A stretch of 8,551 nt of DNA from contig JABSQI010000055.1 of NCBI GenBank assembly GCA_013215905.1, positions 1 to 8,551 of the forward strand, given 5' to 3'. A program made the translations under genes and the position numbers. The notes below the pieces were generated by a model. The model saw only the letters and a program-made list of their open reading frames with translations, ran no database searches and was not told the origin of the DNA. Shown here piece by piece: positions 4,523 through 8,551 of the stretch; positions within the stretch are counted from its first letter, which is position 1; every line of letters begins with the position of its first letter. Source of the DNA: Legionellales bacterium (GTDB taxonomy: Bacteria; Pseudomonadota; Gammaproteobacteria; PIVX01).

Positions 4523-4950
4523 GAAATATTCTAAATAGACTCAGGACAAAAGGTTGGTATTGGGATACATTGTTATTCCTATGGGTAAGTATGTTATTTA
4601 TACTATTTATGTATATATGTGCACCTAATGTTAACGCACAGAACAATAACTACTATGAATATAAGCATGTACATGTTCTACCAGGAGTTATAGGCTTAGG
4701 CGCAATGCCTGTTGCTTTAGCGACAGTCTCTTTAAGAGATTATCAATGGAAGAATGTGTATGGAGCACGTGAACCTTATATGACTGGCTATAAATTGTCT
4801 TCATATAATCAATTACAAAGAAGTAATAGTCAAATATTACTTACTGGACTAATTGTAACAGGTGTGGGAATAGGTATACAATTGCTTATTAATCATAAAT
4901 TTAGAAATAAGAAATATCATACAAGTCTTTCGTGTACTCGTTTTTATTAA
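4519..4950 (+). CDS. exported/membrane protein, 143 aa
   Basis: Unrecognised. A long N-region with basic residues (RNILNRLRTK) is followed by a hydrophobic stretch at about 18-34 (LLFLWVSMLFILFMYIC) and a likely signal-peptidase site NVNA|QNN after residue 40, with Gln at +1. Two further hydrophobic segments lie at about 53-70 (LPGVIGLGAMPVALATVS) and 106-124 (ILLTGLIVTGVGIGIQLL), so the mature protein would probably stay in the membrane. The tail is basic (HKFRNKK). Translation is coupled to the preceding gene by ATGA. The two may act as a pair at the envelope; the function is unknown. A terminator follows 31 nt downstream. Confidence 0.75.
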   Translation: MRNILNRLRTKGWYWDTLLFLWVSMLFILFMYICAPNVNAQNNNYYEYKHVHVLPGVIGLGAMPVALATVSLRDYQWKNVYGAREPYMTGYKLSSYNQLQRSNSQILLTGLIVTGVGIGIQLLINHKFRNKKYHTSLSCTRFY

Positions 4951-4981
4951 ATTTGAATATGAGACACTTAAAAAGATATAT

Positions 4982-5024
4982 GCTACAGCCTGTCAGACGA
5001 TGTAAGACAGGTTGTTAGCTTTTT
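4982..5024 (+). terminator. intrinsic terminator
   Basis: GCTACAGCCTGTC (4982-4994) pairs with GACAGGTTGTTAGC (5006-5019), 13 pairs with one bulged T and one G-T pair, followed by TTTTT (5020-5024). It ends the 3824-4950 unit and isolates the RNA-like block that follows. A 19-codon frame beginning at 4960 overlaps it and is probably fortuitous. Confidence 0.85.
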
Positions 5025-5029
5025 AAAAT

Positions 5030-5815
5030 AAATATATTGGGTCAGCCTTCGTGACCATAAGGATAAACCAGCAATGGTATAAAGTGATGAGTTCTTGGAA
5101 AACTCTTGCGATGTAGTTTACTGCATTTCACTGAAAGGTATTATAACATCTATATTTTGGAATGGGCCTACAGGCTGCTAGGAATATAGACGACTTGTAC
5201 AGGACAAGTTGTTGAGCTAGAAATAGCAATAAGAATTGTAGTAAGTTATGGTAGTACTGATCACCAATCAGGAAGCTGTAATTAGAACTTAGTTAGATGC
5301 TAGTAGAAATACTGTGTCAATACGGTTAAGAACAATGAGTAAAGCAGTGGTGCTCGAAAGTAGGTAGGAGTAATAGCCTAAATTTCTCAAAAGGAAACAT
5401 GGTTATCTAAACTCTATGTACCTTCTATCAAATCTCTGAATCCTATTAAGCCGTTAAATCGGCATGCTAAAAACAAGATAAAAAAGCAAATAGAAAGCAA
5501 AATAACATGGAGACTATCAAGTTACCGTTAAGTCGGTTAACAATGTTCTTATTCTACTGTAATATGTAGACACAGATAAAGCTCGCAAGGCCTAATGTGA
5601 ATGGATTGAGTATTGTCTAAGTAGCAGATTGCCGTCTGTTTATCCCGCAAGGAGCTTGGCAAGAAAATGAATTTATGTCCTTGATAGTAATAGTGGCGAG
5701 CACTTGAACTCGTGAATATGTCAGTTACATGCAGTAATGTATGTGTGGGTTGGTGCTAGAAATGGTAAATAATGCTGATGGAAAAGGTCAAACTCTCATC
5801 CTTATGTTAAATCTT
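5030..5815 (+). ncRNA. candidate large structured RNA no. 2 (about 790 nt)
   Basis: No ORF of useful length, but many local and medium-range helices. Hairpin GGTCA/TGACC (5040-5044 / 5052-5056). A clean three-way junction: AGTGA/TCACT (5083-5087 / 5128-5132) enclosing GAGTT/AACTC (5089-5093 / 5101-5105) and ATGTAG/CTGCAT (5111-5116 / 5121-5126). TCTATATT/AATATAGA (5149-5156 / 5183-5190); CGACTTGT/ACAAGTTG (5191-5198 / 5204-5211). GNRA hairpins GCTA-GAAA-TAGC (5216-5227) and AGTA-GAAA-TACT (5302-5313). AATTGTAG/CTGTAATT (5234-5241 / 5276-5283); two matching hairpins at 5450-5463 and 5524-5537. It follows a terminator and precedes a gene on the same strand. TATATTGG (5033-5040) is a one-mismatch TAnnTTTG box. 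Possibly of the GOLLD/ROOL kind; untested. Confidence 0.55.
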
Positions 5816-5832
5816 AAAAAATCTTAGAAATT

Positions 5833-5994
5833 ATGAGTAAAAAGAAAAAACAACCAGTAGAAAAAGCCATAGATGATTTTGTAGAAGGTCATAATAAAAA
5901 AATAGATGATATAACAGATTCTTTAAAAGATGTACATATCCTTTTAGGTAGAATGCTTGGAAAAAAAAGTCCTTATGAAAAAGAAAGAGAATAA
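5833..5994 (+). CDS. hypothetical charged protein, 53 aa
   Basis: Short gene read directly from the sequence. It begins Met-Ser-Lys-Lys-Lys-Lys, continues into an amphipathic helix (about 8-45: VEKAIDDFVEGHNKKIDDIT, then SLKDVHILLGRML) and ends Lys/Glu-rich. A helix with regular hydrophobic spacing suggests a small coiled-coil protein. The ATG follows AATCTTAGAAATT, a weak version of the AAAACTTCAA element at the 4-nt distance. The 3' end overlaps the next gene by 20 nt if that starts at 5975. It is the first gene after RNA no. 2. No function proposed. Confidence 0.6.
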   Translation: MSKKKKQPVEKAIDDFVEGHNKKIDDITDSLKDVHILLGRMLGKKSPYEKERE

Positions 5995-6265
5995 AGAAAC
6001 TAATAAAGAAAAGATAGAAAGACTTGAGAAGTATTATGAGGATACTCAGAAGGATTATAGAAAATCATGGGATATCTCACAAATGCATCGTAAAGAATTG
6101 CATCTAACAAAGAAGAAATTAGCCTATGTTAGAAAACAAGTTGTGAACAAAGAAGAAACTATTCAATGGCTCTGGGAAAAAATCAGAGAGTTTGAAAAGA
6201 GAGAGTCAGTGAAATATGGTTTTAACAATAGTGTAAATGTAGCAAGAACTGAAGATAATATTTGA
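5975..6265 (+). CDS. coiled-coil protein, 96 aa
   Basis: Highly charged, almost entirely helical protein. A Lys/Glu/Asn start (MKKKENKETNKEKIERLEK) is followed by heptad-like repeats through about residue 78 (DTQKDYRKSW, KELHLTKKKLAYVRKQVVNK, IQWLWEKIREFEKR). The last 18 residues are polar and non-helical. The frame is open back to a TTG at 5957, but I choose the ATG at 5975. Such proteins are common in phages and are not informative on their own; a structural or scaffold-like partner role is possible. It overlaps the preceding gene in a different frame across an A-rich stretch. Confidence 0.65.
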   Translation: MKKKENKETNKEKIERLEKYYEDTQKDYRKSWDISQMHRKELHLTKKKLAYVRKQVVNKEETIQWLWEKIREFEKRESVKYGFNNSVNVARTEDNI

Positions 6266-6331
6266 TTGTTAACCTTTAAATTTAATAATATGTATAAACC
6301 ATCTTGGTATTATTGATTGTAGCGATATGCT

Positions 6332-6538
6332 ATGATTAATATGGAGAAATCTAAAGATTATCAACTTTGGAGAGTTGATTGGACTAGTAAAACTAGTCAG
6401 AAAGCACCTTCTACTTATGTAGAAACATTTAAAAAACAACACGCGAGAAAGAAAGCTCACAAGTTAGCAAGAGAATCATCTAGATTAGCTGATTTTCCTG
6501 ATACTTGGAGCTATTCTTTGCATAAAGTTAAAAATTGA
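6332..6538 (+). CDS. hypothetical basic protein, 65-68 aa
   Basis: Unrecognised small basic protein. Starts at 6332 (MINMEKSKD) and 6341 (MEKSKD) are both possible. An N-terminal beta-like segment (DYQLWRVDWTSKT) is followed by a basic helix (VETFKKQHARKKAHKLARES) and an aromatic end (FPDTWSYSLHKV). The layout of a short strand pair and a very basic helix suits nucleic-acid binding, but there is no motif. It lies 66 nt after the coiled-coil gene with nothing notable between, and is followed 44 nt later by a terminator hairpin. Confidence 0.6.
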   Translation: MINMEKSKDYQLWRVDWTSKTSQKAPSTYVETFKKQHARKKAHKLARESSRLADFPDTWSYSLHKVKN

Positions 6539-6560
6539 GTGGAACTGTTGAAAACCTCAC

Positions 6561-6570
6561 CTCTTCGGAG
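6561..6570 (+). other. C(UUCG)G tetraloop hairpin
   Basis: CTC-TTCG-GAG forms a UUCG tetraloop hairpin, extended with a bulge by flanking AC/GT. It sits between the basic-protein stop and the terminator at 6583 and may be part of the mRNA 3' end. Confidence 0.35.
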
Positions 6571-6582
6571 TGTAAGAGTAGC

Positions 6583-6625
6583 TGATTATAATATCTTTTA
6601 AACATTATTATTATAATCACTTTTT
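6583..6625 (+). terminator. AT-rich intrinsic terminator
   Basis: TGATTATAATA (6583-6593) is perfectly complementary over 11 bp to TATTATAATCA (6609-6619), followed by CTTTTT (6620-6625). The low-GC stem makes it weaker than its neighbours. Confidence 0.6.
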
Positions 6626-6675
6626 AAGTAAAAGCTAACGGTCAGACGGCTGTAGAAGCACCAATTACTATTTTT

Positions 6676-6705
6676 ATGGGGATTGTTAGTCCAGTCCCCA
6701 TTTTT
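6676..6705 (+). terminator. intrinsic terminator
   Basis: ATGGGGA (6676-6682) pairs with TCCCCAT (6695-6701), 12-nt loop, followed by TTTTT (6701-6705). A second terminator only about 50 nt after the first; it separates the preceding unit from the lysin-like gene cluster. Confidence 0.8.
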
Positions 6706-6722
6706 AATTTAAAACTTCAAAA

Positions 6723-6833
6723 ATGAATCAAATACAATTAAGAGACCAGATACACTGGTGGACTAGAAATAATGAAGGTTCATTTAATATGGACTTATAT
6801 TTTAGAATATGTATAATTAAATCAAAATTATGA
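6723..6833 (+). CDS. small hypothetical protein, 36 aa
   Basis: A very short gene with two independent supports: AAAACTTCAA lies 2 nt before its ATG, and its TGA overlaps the next ATG as ATGA (6830-6833). The peptide is MNQIQLRDQIHWWTRNNEG followed by a hydrophobic/aromatic part (LYFRICIIK). It may be a real small protein or a leader whose translation delivers ribosomes to the exported enzyme gene. No family recognised. Confidence 0.55.
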   Translation: MNQIQLRDQIHWWTRNNEGSFNMDLYFRICIIKSKL

Positions 6834-7405
6834 AAAACTTAATCTTAATTATATCTATACTTCTATCAACTATTATAACTGGTCAGACATTTTCGGATGA
6901 ATTATCAGACGCAGGTATCCTAATATCAAAGGATTATGTGGTTTATGATGGGTCATATAGAAGAATAGATTATCCTAACGGGGATGTACCACCTCACATA
7001 GGAGTATGTACTGATGTTATCATTAGAGCATATCGAAAAGTTGGTATAGATTTACAAAAGGAATTACATGAAGATATTGTCAAGAATCTTAGTAAATATA
7101 GGAGGGTGGATAAGCCTGATCCTAATATTGATCATAGGAGAGTTCCTAATTTAGCTACATTTTTTAAAAGACACGGAAAAGTATTGCCTATTACTGATAA
7201 TCCTGATGATTATAAACCAGGAGATATAATATGGTGGAATTTAGCTAATAATGGTAGTCTTAATCATATAGGAATGGTTGTAGATAAAAAATCTTATGAT
7301 AATAAGAGATATTTAGTAGTCCATAACATAGGAGGAGGTCAAAATATTGATGACTTCTTGTTTGGAGCTAAGATTATAGGACATTATTCATATAATAAAA
7401 AATAA
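6830..7405 (+). CDS. exported DUF1287 family (NlpC/P60-like) protein, 191 aa
   Basis: Best-identified gene of the window. A signal peptide (MKNLILIISILLSTIITG, probable cut before Gln19) precedes a DUF1287 domain over nearly all the rest. It shows the family's series: YDGSYRRIDYPNGDVP (39-54), GVCTDV with Cys60, IRAYRKVGIDLQ (65-76), NIDHRRVPNL (99-108), YKPGDIIWW (128-136), NHIGMVV with His146, HNIGGG (165-170), and GHYSY near the end. Cys60 and His146 fit an NlpC/P60-like cysteine catalytic pair, so a peptidoglycan-cutting amidase/peptidase acting in the periplasm is likely, though the family's substrate is not well settled. Here it could be the phage lysin, exported by the Sec route instead of needing a holin. 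Start supported by ATGA overlap. Length is typical for the family. Confidence 0.9.
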   Translation: MKNLILIISILLSTIITGQTFSDELSDAGILISKDYVVYDGSYRRIDYPNGDVPPHIGVCTDVIIRAYRKVGIDLQKELHEDIVKNLSKYRRVDKPDPNIDHRRVPNLATFFKRHGKVLPITDNPDDYKPGDIIWWNLANNGSLNHIGMVVDKKSYDNKRYLVVHNIGGGQNIDDFLFGAKIIGHYSYNKK

Positions 7406-7409
7406 AACT

Positions 7410-7577
7410 ATGAAGCAGAGACAAAGACGAGCCTTGGAAAGATTACAGGCTCAACTTGAGAGTGGAGTGAAGACAAAGTCTGGAACCACTAGTAAAAAAA
7501 CTAAATTGACTAGTAAGGACGAAAAGCGAATCTCAAAAGAAATCGCTATATTAGAGTCTAAATTAAAGATTACTTAG
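7410..7577 (+). CDS. small basic protein, 55 aa
   Basis: Read directly from the sequence: a basic helix (MKQRQRRALERLQAQLESGV), a Ser/Thr/Lys linker (KTKSGTTSKKTK), and a second helix (LTSKDEKRISKEIAILESKL). The helix - 'GVKTK' - 'LT..D..RI.KEI.IL' pattern is familiar to me as a small-protein style in Bacteroidetes phages, without known function. It starts 4 nt after the stop of the DUF1287 gene and ends 2 nt before the next ATG, so it belongs to the same operon. Confidence 0.65.
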   Translation: MKQRQRRALERLQAQLESGVKTKSGTTSKKTKLTSKDEKRISKEIAILESKLKIT

Positions 7578-7579
7578 TC

Positions 7580-7798
7580 ATGGAAGGTCACTTCACAGAA
7601 GCAGATGTAGATTACTATTTGCTTTCAGATTCTATGGGATTCGTTAGGGATAATGAGACAGCAATGGAAATGCTTTTTGCTATAAAAATGTATGAATCAA
7701 GATATCCTAGCTACTATAGAACTACGCTGTTACGTGAGAAATTTATGCAAAAACTAGATAGACTTGAAAGGCTAGATTTTGCCAGTAATAATAATTAA
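7580..7798 (+). CDS. hypothetical acidic protein, 72 aa
   Basis: Unrecognised soluble protein, mostly helical, rich in Tyr and Met: MEGHFTEADVDYYLLSD, then ETAMEMLFAIKMYESRYPSY, then a charged helix (LREKFMQKLDRLERLDF). The start is set by close packing (2 nt after the previous stop). The following gene begins 10 nt later with its own AAAACTTCAA element, whose A-run overlaps this gene's stop codon. Confidence 0.65.
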   Translation: MEGHFTEADVDYYLLSDSMGFVRDNETAMEMLFAIKMYESRYPSYYRTTLLREKFMQKLDRLERLDFASNNN

Positions 7799-7808
7799 AA
7801 CTTCAATT

Positions 7809-8279
7809 ATGAAAACAGTAATTTTTTTATTTTGTATTTTAGCATTTAATATTAATGCTCAACAGTTAGATTATAACTTGATCATTTATCATTCTAGTAA
7901 TGAAGAAGCTTCAGATATGGATGAAGATGCAAGTGGTTGGGTAAGACCAGGTTTAATGTTATATAACGGAGACACAGTAAAAGCTATTTGTAGGTCAGCA
8001 ATGAATGATGAAGAGAATCATTGCTATAGAATAGTTGATACTGAATCATTAAGTCATTGGAAAGGAAGAGAGGGACACGATTGGACAGTATATCATTGTA
8101 TATCAACCGATTGTGAGGTTAAATTTGCATATAATAATGAGGATAATGACGCTTATTATATGACCTGGAAAGAACCAGAGAGTCCTGGAGGACATTGGAT
8201 AACTAAACAAGCTATCTTTATTAATACAGGTAAGTTTGATGAGTTAATGAATAATAAATTATCTAAATCAATAAATTAA
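7809..8279 (+). CDS. secreted four-cysteine protein, 156 aa
   Basis: Signal peptide MKTVIFLFCILAFNINA followed by QQ, with cleavage expected before Gln18. The frame is open upstream to a TTG at 7779, but I use the ATG at 7809: it carries AAAACTTCAA at 2 nt and gives a proper signal peptide. The mature protein has four cysteines (61, 72, 97, 102), an even number suited to two disulfides in the periplasm or outside the cell. It is also rich in Asp/Glu, Trp and His (SHWKGREGHDW, WKEPESPGGHW). No family recognised. Its place downstream of the exported cell-wall enzyme suggests an envelope role, such as an outer-surface or exclusion factor; this is inference. Confidence 0.75.
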   Translation: MKTVIFLFCILAFNINAQQLDYNLIIYHSSNEEASDMDEDASGWVRPGLMLYNGDTVKAICRSAMNDEENHCYRIVDTESLSHWKGREGHDWTVYHCISTDCEVKFAYNNEDNDAYYMTWKEPESPGGHWITKQAIFINTGKFDELMNNKLSKSIN

Positions 8280-8282
8280 AAT

Positions 8283-8551
8283 ATGCCCTTAGTAGATTTT
8301 ACTTCATATATTGTTAGACTTCAGAATGTTACTGATTGGGAAAGAGATTTAAATAACTTTCTTATTCAGTATAAAACAGTAGAGGTAGTATCTGCTACAC
8401 CTGGGGTATGTGATAATGACTGCGATGACCCTCTTGATAAAGAGAGAGTTACTCTTGTAGTTAAAGTAGTAGAAGAAATAGATATTCCTGTTCCTTATTA
8501 TGATTTAACTCCTTGTGGAGGAGGACCGGTCATTAAAACAGATACAGATTT
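8283..8551 (+). CDS. hypothetical protein, 3' end beyond window
   Basis: An open frame from ATG at 8283 runs to the window edge without a stop (89 codons visible). It starts MPLVDFTSYIVRLQNVTDW, continues with a helix-like WERDLNNFLIQYK, a beta-like VEVVSATPG, an acidic CDNDCDDP with two cysteines (43 and 47), an extended strand (VTLVVKVVEEIDIPVP) and CGGGP (Cys78). There is no signal peptide. It lies 3 nt after the previous stop, so it is in the same operon. The closely spaced acidic/Cys region could bind a metal; no family is recognised. Confidence 0.65.
   Translation, partial: MPLVDFTSYIVRLQNVTDWERDLNNFLIQYKTVEVVSATPGVCDNDCDDPLDKERVTLVVKVVEEIDIPVPYYDLTPCGGGPVIKTDTD

Noticed and set aside
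5214..5229. GAGCTAGAAATAGCAA equals the upper-stem stretch of the common Cas9 single-guide scaffold.
   Set aside because: It is a simple GNRA hairpin (GCTA-GAAA-TAGC); the GAAA loop in guide scaffolds is engineered, the rest of the scaffold is missing, and there are no CRISPR repeats or cas genes here.
5500..5530. GGAGACTATC resembles the R element of group I introns.
   Set aside because: I found no matching P/Q/S elements, and there is no split gene or homing endonuclease on either side.
6269..6460. Minus-strand open frame opposite 6332-6538.
   Set aside because: No operon partner on that strand, and it is a mirror of the plus-strand basic gene.
7779..7808. TTG start extending the four-cysteine secreted protein by ten residues.
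   Set aside because: It would bury the signal peptide inside the protein and ignore the AAAACTTCAA element 2 nt before ATG 7809.

Overview
The window looks like part of an AT-rich bacteriophage genome, or a phage-like element, from a Bacteroidetes host. It has many small unknown genes packed end to end with 1-4 nt stop/start overlaps. There are no Shine-Dalgarno sequences, a TAnnTTTG-type promoter element lies before the minus-strand genes, and three predicted exported proteins have Gln just after the signal-peptidase site, which is a Bacteroidetes habit. No capsid, terminase, polymerase or integrase gene is visible, so 'phage' is inferred from style and from a DUF1287 (NlpC/P60-like) cell-wall enzyme.

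Layout. (1) 1-1699, minus strand: an operon of six complete small genes plus the first codons of a seventh, read right to left. It holds two putative winged-helix proteins (one at each end), a GTG-started Cys-rich zinc-ribbon-like protein, and three unknowns. (2) About 1735-2349: a 600-nt gene-free divergent control region with two families of spaced direct repeats (about 21 bp and exactly 23 bp), an AT-rich palindrome, and a GC-richer leader with mutually exclusive hairpins. (3) 2350-2604: an 84-aa acidic protein with codon use unlike every neighbour, suggesting very high expression. (4) About 2612-3390: roughly 780 nt without a convincing gene but dense in perfect long-range helices, T-loop motifs and a tRNA-like cloverleaf end; probably a large structured RNA. 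(5) 3413-3697: a small two-TM membrane protein, then a strong terminator. (6) 3824-4950: three genes, two of them membrane/exported and translationally coupled, then a terminator. (7) About 5030-5815: a second gene-free block of about 790 nt, rich in hairpins, GNRA tetraloops and a three-way junction; a second candidate large structured RNA. (8) 5833-6538: three small highly charged genes, then two terminators. (9) 6723-8551: a run of five small complete genes and one cut by the window edge, including the exported DUF1287 enzyme and a secreted four-cysteine protein.

How it may work together. The minus-strand set looks like an early/regulatory operon whose first gene, a winged-helix protein, sits beside repeats that could be its operator or an iteron origin. 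The plus strand is divided by terminators into short units; six plus-strand genes share the element AAAACTTCAA, placed exactly 2 or 4 nt before ATG. The two large RNAs invite comparison with the ornate phage RNAs GOLLD and ROOL, which are of similar size and often lie near tRNAs in phage genomes. I could not run a covariance search, so this is a hypothesis.
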